50,264 nucleotides of DNA, taken from positions 1 to 50,264 of the forward strand of contig CAMTAF010000013.1 in NCBI GenBank assembly GCA_947066955.1, read 5' to 3'. Source of the stretch: an uncultured Hungatella sp. (lineage in GTDB: Bacteria; Bacillota; Clostridia; Lachnospirales; Lachnospiraceae). The notes beneath the pieces are model-generated. The model saw nothing but the letters and a program-made list of their open reading frames with translations, was not told the DNA's origin and did no database searches. Below are positions 7,967 through 15,657 of this stretch, piece by piece (within the stretch, counting starts at the first letter, position 1; each line of letters begins with the position of its first letter). The position numbers were made by a program, and so were the translations under genes.

Positions 7967-8308
7967 CTAAATTTCCGCAATCTTCCCGGCTGTCTCCTTT
8001 GCCTCCTGCAAAAGGCAGTCATCCCTTATCTCCTGATAATCTTCCAGAAGTTTTTGGATCTTTCCCGCCATCTGTTTCGTCTCCTGAAACTTTTTTACCA
8101 GGCACAGCTTTTCCTCATAGCCTTCCAGGATCCGGTCGCACCGCCTCACCAGGTCGTGAACCCCCTGCCTGCTGACGCCCTGCTCCTTGGCGATCTCGCT
8201 TAATGACAAATCATTAAAAACCACATCCTCATAGATGCGGCGCTGATGCTGTGTCAGCAGTTCTCCATAAAAATCGTACAAAAGCCCCTGCCAGACAATC
8301 TTTTCCAT
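7967..8308 (-). CDS. ylxM: YlxM/p13-type helix-turn-helix protein
   Basis: A 113-residue sigma-70-region-4-like HTH protein, usually encoded directly upstream of ffh and linked to SRP function. It shows LLTQHQRRIYEDVVFNDLSL followed by SEIAKEQGVSRQGVHDLVRR, the HTH of the family. I chose the ATG at 8308 (MEKIVWQGLL), with AAGGGTG upstream; a GTG nine bases earlier is possible. It does not abut ffh here because two flavin lipoprotein genes (4.1-7.8 kb) intervene. Confidence 0.9.
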   Translation of the reverse strand: MEKIVWQGLLYDFYGELLTQHQRRIYEDVVFNDLSLSEIAKEQGVSRQGVHDLVRRCDRILEGYEEKLCLVKKFQETKQMAGKIQKLLEDYQEIRDDCLLQEAKETAGKIAEI

Positions 8309-8363
8309 TTTTATCACCCTTGTCAGGATACCGAAAAAGAGGCGTCATGTCAAGATTCATTTT

Positions 8364-8440
8364 AAACCTCCATGCGCCCGGCAGCGGACATACCACCACA
8401 CATGAAAGTATGGCGGGCGCACTCGGCATACCTGAATACA
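8364..8440 (-). repeat. Dispersed palindromic repeat, second family, copy 1
   Basis: About 77 bp, similar to 31928-32008 when read on the minus strand: both carry ATTCAGGTATGCC, GTGCGCCCGCCA, ACTTTCATG, TCCGCTG and CCGGGCGCATG in the same order. TGCGCCCG and CGGGCGCA can pair as an outer stem. It lies between carD and ylxM. Confidence 0.75.
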
Positions 8441-8446
8441 TGCCGC

Positions 8447-8986
8447 CTATTCGGCGGCGGAACTTTCATAGCAAGCAAACTCCCTGGTCTTCTCCATCCT
8501 CTCCGTGATAAAACGCTCCACTTCCTCCGCCGGGATCTCAAGGGGTATGGAAAGCTCCCGGTACAGATTCTCCTTTGCCTTTTTTAAGTACCGCTCGTCA
8601 ACCTCTGTCAGCCTCTTGCCCCTGGACATCCGGTCTTTCTTGCGGAAATATAAAGTTTTGATGATGCCGATCCACTGACGGCAGTCACAGGTTCCCAAGG
8701 CCTCCTTGTACCTGGCTTCCCGCTGCTTATCATCGGAGATTCCCAGTTCATCTACCTCCTGAATCCTGTCGATCAGCCGGTAGGCCTCCTCTCTGGAGAG
8801 CACCGGTCTCATGACGCTCTTATTGTTCTCCACAGGAGTCATGATCCTGCTGCCGCTGACTCCCATAGGCTCCAGTACATAGTACAGCCGCTCCTTCCGC
8901 TGCTCATCCATAGACATGGTCGTAATATCCTTTACCAGACACACACCGGTGGTTCCATAAACAATATACTCTCCTTTACCGAACAA
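8447..8986 (-). CDS. CarD/CdnL-family transcription regulator
   Basis: 179 residues with an N-terminal CarD_CdnL_TRCF RNA-polymerase-interaction domain (LFGKGEYIVYGTTGVCLVKD) and a C-terminal helical domain (YLKKAKENLYRELSIPLEI). Such proteins bind the RNA polymerase beta subunit and stabilise open complexes, often at rRNA promoters. The best start is TTG at 8986: AAAGGAGG lies 6 bases upstream and the protein then begins where CarD proteins begin. The frame back to 9010 includes this ribosome binding site. It follows a 72-residue gene by 16 bp, in one operon. Confidence 0.9.
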   Translation of the reverse strand: MFGKGEYIVYGTTGVCLVKDITTMSMDEQRKERLYYVLEPMGVSGSRIMTPVENNKSVMRPVLSREEAYRLIDRIQEVDELGISDDKQREARYKEALGTCDCRQWIGIIKTLYFRKKDRMSRGKRLTEVDERYLKKAKENLYRELSIPLEIPAEEVERFITERMEKTREFACYESSAAE

Positions 8987-9002
8987 TCTGCTCCTCCTTT
9001 CC

Positions 9003-9221
9003 TCAATCAATGTAGCCTTTAACAGGATATGAATTATATTGCTTCCGTATCTTTACCACTATGGCGCCGTTCTCCTCTGTGATCCGATCCTCAATCACAT
9101 ATTTGGTACCGCCGTTGTCGAGTTTCTTACAGTATATCTCCAGATCCTTCTGGGGATCCGCATCATTATAAGTATCAAACCTCATGGTCTGAAGCAGGCA
9201 GGCGCTGACAATCCGTCTCAT
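9003..9221 (-). CDS. Small conserved-looking protein of unknown function
   Basis: 72 residues starting MRRIVSACLLQTMRFDTYND. The ATG at 9221 has GGAGGAG 5 bases upstream; the longer frame to 9242 overlaps this site. There is no signal peptide or membrane segment, and residues 27-60 alternate polar and hydrophobic in a way that suggests a small beta-sheet fold. It is first in a two-gene operon with the CarD gene, behind a promoter at 9252-9281. I do not recognise the family. Confidence 0.75.
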   Translation of the reverse strand: MRRIVSACLLQTMRFDTYNDADPQKDLEIYCKKLDNGGTKYVIEDRITEENGAIVVKIRKQYNSYPVKGYID

Positions 9222-9251
9222 AAAAACTCCTCCATTTCTCATTATGCCTAT

Positions 9252-9281
9252 ATTCTACCATTTTATTCGGAAAAATGTCAG
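9252..9281 (-). promoter_or_regulatory. Promoter of the small gene-carD operon
   Basis: Minus-strand CTGACA (9276-9281), an 18-bp spacer and TAGAAT (9252-9257), about 30 bases before the ATG at 9221. A weaker TTGACC at 9309-9314 lies further upstream. Confidence 0.55.
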
Positions 9282-9363
9282 TGTTTTTTTAAGAAGTCGG
9301 TCAACTTCGTCGATTTATATAAAATTACTGCCTATGGTTTTTGTGCACTTTTTCTCCGGTTCT

Positions 9364-10014
9364 CTATTCTGAGAGCATGGCGCCAAGCTCCCCCACTGTC
9401 CCCGCGATCTTTCCGGCTCCTGCCTTCTCAAGCTCTTCCCGGCTGCCGTAGCCGTACAGAACGCCGATGGAGTCCATGCCATTCTCCCTGGCCCCCAGGA
9501 TGTCGTGCTCCCGGTCCCCCACCATCACGGCGTCCCGGACTTCCCGGATCTTCGCGGCTTCAAGGGCGTAAGCGATCACCTCCCCCTTCTTCACCCTCTT
9601 CTCATCCATGGTTGCACCACATATGCAGTCAAAGAAAGGAGAGAGATGAAAATGCTCCAGGATCTGCGCCGCGAATTTCTCCGGCTTGGAGGTGGCCACC
9701 AGAAGAGTCTTTCCCTGGCCCTTTAACATGGCCAGCATCTCCTCAATGCCCTCATAAACTTTATTTTCAAAGATTCCCTTCTCTGTAAAATACTCCCTGT
9801 ATTTCCCGATGGCCTCCTGGGCCCGGGCCTCAGGGAAACCGTAAAATTTCATAAAGCTGTCCTTCAGCGGAGGCCCGATAAACGGACAGAGCTTTTCAAG
9901 CTCCGGCTCCTCTATGCCGTAGAACTTAAGGGCGTGCTGCACAGACCGGGTGATCCCCACCATAGGGTCTGTGAGGGTTCCGTCCAGATCAAACAGCAGA
10001 ACTTTCTTTTCCAC
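9364..10014 (-). CDS. HAD-family phosphatase, phosphoglycolate-phosphatase-like
   Basis: 216 residues of the haloacid dehalogenase superfamily. Motif I is LFDLDGTLTD (8-17), motif II LLVATSKPEKFA, and motifs III/IV KKGE and MVGDREHDILGA. The alpha-helical cap after motif I puts it with Gph/PgmB-like subfamily I enzymes. The substrate (phosphoglycolate, a sugar phosphate or pyrophosphate) cannot be told from sequence. The start is GTG at 10014 with GAGAGGA upstream. It lies downstream of pckA, beyond that gene's terminator. Confidence 0.88.
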   Translation of the reverse strand: MEKKVLLFDLDGTLTDPMVGITRSVQHALKFYGIEEPELEKLCPFIGPPLKDSFMKFYGFPEARAQEAIGKYREYFTEKGIFENKVYEGIEEMLAMLKGQGKTLLVATSKPEKFAAQILEHFHLSPFFDCICGATMDEKRVKKGEVIAYALEAAKIREVRDAVMVGDREHDILGARENGMDSIGVLYGYGSREELEKAGAGKIAGTVGELGAMLSE

Positions 10015-10037
10015 TTTTTTCCTCTCCCGAATTTTAG

Positions 10038-10064
10038 AAAAGGACGCGGTGTATTGCCGCGTCC
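10038..10064 (-). terminator. Intrinsic terminator of pckA
   Basis: Minus-strand GGACGCGG (10057-10064 complement) pairs with CCGCGTCC (10042-10049 complement) over a 7-nt loop, followed by TTTTCT. It lies 17 bp past the pckA stop. Confidence 0.85.
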
Positions 10065-10080
10065 CTTATGATCATAACAA

Positions 10081-11778
10081 TTAATTCAATTCCGCTACTA
10101 CTTTCTCTAAGGCAGCCAGAGCGTCGTCGGGCAGCTTGTCGTAGCCCTCTTTTGCTGTGGCAAACTCTTTGATCTCATTGACACGGTCATTCATGCGGGC
10201 CTTCAGCTGGCTGACATAATCCGCGTCATTCATATCCGGCACAAAGCCTTCCCAGTCCAGGATCTCGATATCAGAGAAGGGTCCCCACTGATGGAAATTG
10301 GCGGTTCCCTCCACGATTGCCTCCAGGATTCCCAGAGTGTCGGCAGGCTTTACTTTCTTGCCCATGAAATCTCCGGTGTTTACAATATAGCAGTCTACGT
10401 TCTTCTCCTCCACCAGCTTTTTGAACTTCTCGTAATCATTGGCCAGAGGATAGGTTCTGAATGGGTTGGCGTAAGGTACCACCACCAGCTTGTTGGGGTC
10501 TACTCCAGGGGCCAGGCGCTCCGCGGAGGAACGCTTGGTAGCCAGTGTCGCGCCCATGACAGAGGCCAGGGAAGCGCCTTTCAGCTTAACCACCGGCGGG
10601 ATGGTGGGATCCTTCATGATCCAGAAGATGGCATTGACAGGAGCGTCGATCTTGTCAACGCGGTTGGGGGACCACAGTTTGGACTTGATGGCCCTTCCGT
10701 TGCCGTTGCGGATATCCTCGGTTACCAGCTGGATCTTGCCGTCCTCATCCAGGGTGGCGGAGCAGTTCTGGGCTGTCAGCAGGTACTTGTTGTCCGGGCA
10801 GCCCGTAGGATAATCGGCTGTCTTGTCGAAATAAGTAGGCTCCAGTGCGATGGATGCGCAGGTGTCGGTGTTGATGATGAAGGCGTCGTCATGGAGAACC
10901 TTGATCTCATACTTGCCGCCGTGCTTGGCGTGGGTCAGAGTGGACTTTCCGGAACCTGACAGACCGTACACGGAAGCCACGTACTTGCTCCCGTCAGCCA
11001 GGGTGTACTCTTTCTGTCCGCCGTGGCAGGAAGCATAGCCGTTGCGGTTGGCGATGGCCCAGGCCATGGTCAGGGTTCCCTTCTTGTGCTCGCCGAAATA
11101 TCTCATGCCCAGGATGCAGGCGCAGTTTGTCTCTGTGTTGAAATAGCACAGGGTCTTCTTCTGCGGGTCAGACAGACAGTCCAAAGACACATTGGGGCGG
11201 TCGGAGCCTGTCCACTGAGGATCGGAGAAAATAAAGATGTCAGCTTCCTTGCCGTCGCCCACAGGCTTGGAGTTCTTGTACATCTTCACATACTCATCGG
11301 ACATGTACTGGAAATTCAGCATCCAGTTATACATAATATTCTCTTCCCCTTCGGGGATCAGAAGATGGGCTTTTACCATAAATTCAGGATCAAGGCCTAC
11401 GAAAACCTCAGCATGATACATGGTTTTCCAGCGGGACTCATAGACCGCATCCATAGCTACTCTGTCAAGGGCCGCACAGTTCACTCCCGGCTCGCCTGCA
11501 ATGCGGCGCGCGGTGGCATAACGCCCGGTGATGGCTCCGTCGTTGAACAGGAGCACCTTCGCGTCTTTCTCAAGGCCGAACTCCTCACCTCTGTATACGG
11601 GCATGTCTGTGACAACCGTTCCCGGAGAATTCTTTGCTAACTCATAAGCTTCTTTCAAGGTATTGACCTTGACAACATTGTTTCCATAAAAGGCGGCTTC
11701 GATGATGGATCTGGTAGTGGAAAATCCAGGCTTGCCAGCTCCGATTTCATTGATTGGGTAATAAGCTTTTGTTGACAT
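10081..11778 (-). CDS. pckA: Phosphoenolpyruvate carboxykinase (ATP)
   Basis: Interconverts oxaloacetate + ATP with PEP + CO2 + ADP. In gut anaerobes it often runs toward oxaloacetate, conserving ATP on the way to succinate/propionate. The 565-residue protein carries the kinase P-loop YGLSGSGKSTLTHAKHGG and the following VLHDDAFIIN metal-site segment, within the length range of the family. The ATG at 11778 has AAGGAGG. It is monocistronic, between its own promoter (11818-11846) and terminator. Confidence 0.94.
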   Translation of the reverse strand: MSTKAYYPINEIGAGKPGFSTTRSIIEAAFYGNNVVKVNTLKEAYELAKNSPGTVVTDMPVYRGEEFGLEKDAKVLLFNDGAITGRYATARRIAGEPGVNCAALDRVAMDAVYESRWKTMYHAEVFVGLDPEFMVKAHLLIPEGEENIMYNWMLNFQYMSDEYVKMYKNSKPVGDGKEADIFIFSDPQWTGSDRPNVSLDCLSDPQKKTLCYFNTETNCACILGMRYFGEHKKGTLTMAWAIANRNGYASCHGGQKEYTLADGSKYVASVYGLSGSGKSTLTHAKHGGKYEIKVLHDDAFIINTDTCASIALEPTYFDKTADYPTGCPDNKYLLTAQNCSATLDEDGKIQLVTEDIRNGNGRAIKSKLWSPNRVDKIDAPVNAIFWIMKDPTIPPVVKLKGASLASVMGATLATKRSSAERLAPGVDPNKLVVVPYANPFRTYPLANDYEKFKKLVEEKNVDCYIVNTGDFMGKKVKPADTLGILEAIVEGTANFHQWGPFSDIEILDWEGFVPDMNDADYVSQLKARMNDRVNEIKEFATAKEGYDKLPDDALAALEKVVAELN

Positions 11779-11817
11779 TATAATCCTCCTTAAATAAAAA
11801 AAACCAAATTTGTTTTT

Positions 11818-11846
11818 ATTATCTCATTTTGTGAAGAAAAAGTCAA
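11818..11846 (-). promoter_or_regulatory. Promoter of pckA
   Basis: Minus-strand TTGACT (11841-11846), a 17-bp spacer and GATAAT (11818-11823), 39 bases upstream of the ATG. An AATTTTCAAGAAATC (11851-11865) just upstream of the -35 matches the CodY consensus at 12 of 15 positions, which is too weak to call. Confidence 0.65.
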
Positions 11847-11901
11847 TCCCAATTTTCAAGAAATCTGATTGTTGAAACCTGATTGTTAATAAAAATATTC
11901 A

Positions 11902-11931
11902 TTGCGTAGCCGGGTGGTGACATTGTATAAT
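11902..11931 (+). promoter_or_regulatory. Candidate promoter of the pectinesterase gene
   Basis: A good TATAAT (11926-11931) with a weak TTGCGT (11902-11907) at 18 bp, 41 bases before the ATG at 11973. The weak -35 suggests activator dependence. Confidence 0.45.
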
Positions 11932-11972
11932 TAAGGATGTGCAAAAAAATTTATATATGGGAGATTTCATTT

Positions 11973-12944
11973 ATGATACATATTGCGGCAGATGGAACCG
12001 GAGATTTTCTCTCCGTCAGCCAGGCATTGGCCTGCCTTCCCCCGGACAGGGGAGAAGAGATTGTTTTTTTTATTCACAGAGGCATTTACAAAGAGCAGAT
12101 CGTCATCACGCGCCCCCATATTACGCTTCTGGGGGAGTCAAAGGAGGAGACGGTTCTCACCTTTGACCTCTATGCCCGCATGACCATGGAAGACGGGGGA
12201 AAGAGGGGGACTTTCCGGACCTACTCCTGTCTGGTGGACACCCACGACGTGACCTTCAAAAACCTGACCCTGTCCAACACCGCGGGTCCCGGCCCCAAGG
12301 CAGGCCAGGCCCTGGCCCTCTACGCGGACGGGGACCGACTCATGTTTGACAACTGCCGTTTTTTAGGAAACCAGGACACCCTGTTTACCGGCCCTCTCCC
12401 CCCAACGGAGGTGGAGCCGGGTGGCTTTGTGGGGCCAAAGGAGTTCGCCCCCAGGGTCAATGGCCGCCATTATTACCGAAACTGCTATATAGAAGGGGAT
12501 ATTGATTTTATCTTCGGCAGCGCCACGGCTTACTTTGAAGGCTGCGAATTTTTCTCAAAGGACATTGGACAGCCTGTCAACGGCTATGTGACCGCCGCCT
12601 CCACGCCCCTTGGACAGCCCTACGGCTATGTCATGAGGGACTGCCGCTTCACAGGCGAGTGCCCCCCTCATACCGTCTACCTGGGCAGGCCGTGGCGGGA
12701 CTACGCCAAGACCGTGCTCATCAGCTGCTACATGGACCGGCACATCTGTCCGGAAGGCTGGCACGACTGGAACAAGCCCTCTGCCCGCGAAAACTGCTTC
12801 TTTGCCGAGTACCAAAGCTTTGGCCCTGGAGCGGACATGGACGCTCGACCCTGCTGGGTACACCGCCTGCCCGACCGTGAACTCCCCCTCTACAGCCCGG
12901 AGTCTGTTTTGTCCGGTGATGACGGTTGGAGTCCCTGGAGGTAA
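11973..12944 (+). CDS. Pectinesterase (carbohydrate esterase family 8)
   Basis: 323 residues that hydrolyse methyl esters of galacturonan. The parallel beta-helix family signatures are in order: IAADGTGDFLSVSQAL at the start, GNQDTLF (oxyanion Gln and first catalytic Asp), GDIDFIFGSATAYFEGC (second catalytic Asp) and YLGRPWRDYAKTV (substrate Arg/Trp). I chose the ATG at 11973 (MIHIAADGTGDF) with GGGAGA upstream; the frame starts earlier at 11937. No signal peptide is visible, so it probably acts in the cytoplasm on imported methylated oligogalacturonides. It is divergent from pckA and no other pectin gene is in the window. Confidence 0.92.
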   Translation: MIHIAADGTGDFLSVSQALACLPPDRGEEIVFFIHRGIYKEQIVITRPHITLLGESKEETVLTFDLYARMTMEDGGKRGTFRTYSCLVDTHDVTFKNLTLSNTAGPGPKAGQALALYADGDRLMFDNCRFLGNQDTLFTGPLPPTEVEPGGFVGPKEFAPRVNGRHYYRNCYIEGDIDFIFGSATAYFEGCEFFSKDIGQPVNGYVTAASTPLGQPYGYVMRDCRFTGECPPHTVYLGRPWRDYAKTVLISCYMDRHICPEGWHDWNKPSARENCFFAEYQSFGPGADMDARPCWVHRLPDRELPLYSPESVLSGDDGWSPWR

Positions 12945-12961
12945 GGCAGGCCGGGTTCTGA

Positions 12962-13102
12962 TCAGTCCTTTTTGTCCGACTTTTTGTCTGCCTTTTTGTC
13001 TGCCTTTCTCTTAAGGATGTTTTTGCCGATGACATATGCCGCCACCGCATAAAACGCAACTGTAGTAATTAGTTTAAAAAGATCATACATCTCCTGTCCC
13101 AT
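12962..13102 (-). CDS. Small membrane protein with a Lys/Asp-rich tail
   Basis: 46 residues: an N-terminal amphipathic/hydrophobic segment (about 8-30, LITTVAFYAVAAYVIGKNIL) and a tail of three ADKK/SDKK-type repeats ending KDKKD-like. The ATG at 13102 has GGAGGT 5 bases upstream and a full consensus promoter at 13134-13162, so it is a real transcription unit. It is convergent with the pectinesterase gene. I do not recognise a family; it looks like a single-pass protein with a basic cytoplasmic tail. Confidence 0.72.
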   Translation of the reverse strand: MGQEMYDLFKLITTVAFYAVAAYVIGKNILKRKADKKADKKSDKKD

Positions 13103-13133
13103 GGTTTACCTCCAAATCGATTATCATGTATTA

Positions 13134-13162
13134 ATTATAGGAAGGCTTTTGGACAAAGTCAA
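13134..13162 (-). promoter_or_regulatory. Promoter of the 46-residue membrane protein gene
   Basis: Minus-strand TTGACT (13157-13162), a 17-bp spacer and TATAAT (13134-13139), 31 bases before the ATG. It begins directly after the stop codon of the M20 amidohydrolase gene. Confidence 0.78.
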
Positions 13163-14626
13163 CTACCGAATCTGATCCAGGGCCCTGGGCTTCACTCCGT
13201 CGGGGATAGGAATGTATGTCTGCCCCTCAAATTCCTCCTCAAACAGCTGTCTCGCCTCTGCCAGAAGCTCCGGCTTTTCCATGAGGGTCATAGCCGCCAA
13301 AGCAATGGTTTTTCCCGCGAAAAGCATGCCCTTGTGGGCTGTGGAGGACTTGCCCTGAGCCACCACCTGCCAGGAATGCCCCGGCGTGCCAGGCGCCCAT
13401 GTGGCGGTGTAGATCTGGGCCGTGGGGCACATCCAGCTCACGTCCCCCACATCCGTGGACCCGCCTCCCGAGGACACCTGGTGAATCTCCTCGTATGGGA
13501 CAATAAAATCATACAGGCGTCTCTTCTGCCTGTCTTTTAAGTATTTCACGTTCTCCGGAACCATGTGGTCTTCCATAAGCTTGCTGTAGGAAGCAACGCC
13601 TGCCCCCGGAACCGTGGCGGTGTAGTCGGCGGCCAGTTTGTACTCTTCCTCTGTGTACTGGGGTACCCCCACTTCCTTCATGGCCTGGTACAGCACCTTC
13701 TCCAAAACCCGGTTGGAGACCAGGTTGGCGCAGGACTTGATGAATTCATGTTCTTCCGTGGTCTCGGTCATCAGGGCCGCTCCCCGAGCGATCTTGTGAA
13801 CCCGCTCCATCAGCTCGTAAGCCTGGCCCACCTTGGGGGCGCGGATCAGATAGATGGCTTTGGCCTGATCCTGAACCACGTTGGGGGAATACCCGCCTGT
13901 GTCGGTGATGGCGTAGTGTACCCTGGCCGCGTCCATCATGTGCTCCCGAAGGAAATTGCAGCCAATGTTCATCAGCTCCAGGGCGTCCAAGGCGCTCCTC
14001 CCCATCTCGGGGCAGCCTGCTGCGTGGGCGCTGATTCCGTGAAACTGGTACAAAATCTGGAAATTGGCCAGGGAGCTGTCCTTGCACACCTCATTCACCG
14101 TGGACGGATGCCAGGTGAGGGCGGCGTCTAAGTCTTTAAACGCCCCGCCTCTGGCCATGAACGCCTTTCCGGATCCCCCTTCCTCCCCCGGACAGCCATA
14201 GAAGATCACCGTCCCCTCATGGCCATCCTCCAGATATTTTTTCACCGCCAGGGCAGCGGCGGCGGCCCCTGCTCCCAGAAGGTTGTGGCCGCATCCGTGG
14301 CCGCAGGCGCCCGGAACCGCTGCCTGCTTCTGAGTCACCCCCGCAGTCTGGCTCAGGCCCGAGAGGGCGTCAAATTCACCTAACACCCCGATCCTGGGGG
14401 AACCGCTCCCATACTCTGCCGTAAAGGCAGTGTCCACGCCGTAAGCCTTCTCATTTACCGCAAACCCTTCGCTCTTAAAAAATTCTATCAGCGCGGCCTC
14501 TGACTGAAACTCTCCGAAAGCCGTCTCCGGACACTCCCAGATCTTATCGGCAAGGCCGCAGATTTTGTCCTGCTTTCTGTGAATCTCCTCCAGATATTCT
14601 TTCAATTTTCCGCTGGATGCGCTCAT
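13163..14626 (-). CDS. M20D-family amidohydrolase, AbgB-like
   Basis: 487 residues, close in length and layout to p-aminobenzoyl-glutamate hydrolase subunit B and other M20 amidohydrolases. Metal-site motifs: GVLGEFDALSGLSQ, GACGHGCGHNLLGAGA, YGCPGEEGGSGKAFMARGG and STDVGDVSWMCPT. The dimerisation insert contains HGISAHAAGCPEMGRSALDA. It splits an amide bond, releasing an amino acid or aromatic acid; the exact substrate is unknown. It ends the ABC importer operon, 3 bp after the ATPase gene, so it probably processes what the importer brings in. Confidence 0.9.
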   Translation of the reverse strand: MSASSGKLKEYLEEIHRKQDKICGLADKIWECPETAFGEFQSEAALIEFFKSEGFAVNEKAYGVDTAFTAEYGSGSPRIGVLGEFDALSGLSQTAGVTQKQAAVPGACGHGCGHNLLGAGAAAAALAVKKYLEDGHEGTVIFYGCPGEEGGSGKAFMARGGAFKDLDAALTWHPSTVNEVCKDSSLANFQILYQFHGISAHAAGCPEMGRSALDALELMNIGCNFLREHMMDAARVHYAITDTGGYSPNVVQDQAKAIYLIRAPKVGQAYELMERVHKIARGAALMTETTEEHEFIKSCANLVSNRVLEKVLYQAMKEVGVPQYTEEEYKLAADYTATVPGAGVASYSKLMEDHMVPENVKYLKDRQKRRLYDFIVPYEEIHQVSSGGGSTDVGDVSWMCPTAQIYTATWAPGTPGHSWQVVAQGKSSTAHKGMLFAGKTIALAAMTLMEKPELLAEARQLFEEEFEGQTYIPIPDGVKPRALDQIR

Positions 14627-14629
14627 TAT

Positions 14630-15619
14630 CTATCTCTCCTTTTCCAGTTTATGTACCCTGAAACACGCCACCCTGTGCCCCGGCCGAACCTCCTGTATCT
14701 GGGGAGCCCGGACACAGCACTCCTCTGTAGCGTAGGGGCATCGGGTGTGGAACACACACCCCTCCGGGGGATACATGGGGGAAGGCAGCTCTCCCACCAG
14801 CATGGTCCTCTCCTTTTTTCTGTGAGGATCCGGATCCGGAACTGCCGACAAAAGCGCCTGGGCGTAGGGGTGCAGGGTGTTGGAGAACAGTTCCTCAGAC
14901 GGGGCCTCCTCCATGAGATGTCCCAGATACATGACTCCCACACGGTCTGATATATATTTTACCACACTCATGTCGTGGGCGATAAATAAAAACGAAATAT
15001 TATCTTTTTCTCTCAGCTCTTCAAGCAGGTTGATGATCTGGGCCTGGATGGACACATCCAGAGCCGACACCGGCTCGTCGCAGACAATGATCTTGGGATT
15101 GAGAATCAGAGCTCTCGCCAGCCCTACCCTCTGCCTCTGGCCCCCGGAAAACTCGTGAGGATAGCGGTAAAAATGATCCGGCTGCAGGCCCACCTTTTTC
15201 ATGATCTCCATGGCCGTCTTCATCCGCTCCGCCTTATCCCCCATGCCGTGGATCTCCAGAGCTTCCATGAGGATCTCTCCCGCCCTCTGCTTGGGATCCA
15301 GAGAAGTGTAGGGATCCTGAAACACCATCTGCATGGTTCCCCGGATTTTGGCCAGCTCCTTCTCGCTCATATCCGTGATATCCTGGCCCATGACCTGGAT
15401 TCTCCCCTCTGTAGGGTCTGTCAGGCGGATCAGGGTCCTGCCCAGAGTGCTTTTTCCGCATCCGGTCTCTCCCACCAGCCCGTAGATCTCCCCTTCATAG
15501 ATAGAGATATCCACCCCGTCCACTGCCTTCACATATCTTTTTTCCTTTCCCGGACCGGAACGGACCGGGAAATATTTTTTTATATTCTCCCCTTTTAAAA
15601 CTACTTTTCTGTTTTCCAT
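14630..15619 (-). CDS. Peptide ABC transporter ATP-binding protein, OppF/DppF type
   Basis: 329 residues. Walker A GLVGETGCGKSTLGRT, signature FSGGQRQRVGLARAL, Walker B IIVCDEPVSALDVS. It has the C-terminal oligopeptide-transporter extension with conserved cysteines (CVFHTRCPYATEECC), which in Dpp-type ATPases can hold an iron-sulfur cluster. It forms the cytosolic heterodimer with the 15658-16650 protein. It sits between that gene (38 bp away) and the amidohydrolase gene in one minus-strand operon. Confidence 0.95.
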   Translation of the reverse strand: MENRKVVLKGENIKKYFPVRSGPGKEKRYVKAVDGVDISIYEGEIYGLVGETGCGKSTLGRTLIRLTDPTEGRIQVMGQDITDMSEKELAKIRGTMQMVFQDPYTSLDPKQRAGEILMEALEIHGMGDKAERMKTAMEIMKKVGLQPDHFYRYPHEFSGGQRQRVGLARALILNPKIIVCDEPVSALDVSIQAQIINLLEELREKDNISFLFIAHDMSVVKYISDRVGVMYLGHLMEEAPSEELFSNTLHPYAQALLSAVPDPDPHRKKERTMLVGELPSPMYPPEGCVFHTRCPYATEECCVRAPQIQEVRPGHRVACFRVHKLEKER

Positions 15620-15657
15620 CTGACACCGTCCTATCTTCTATCCAGAGCCGCGCCTTT

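Noticed and set aside
11911-11925. CGGGTGGTGACATTG also occurs at 44956-44970
   Set aside because: A few identical 15-mers are expected by chance in 50 kb on two strands, and the flanks do not match.
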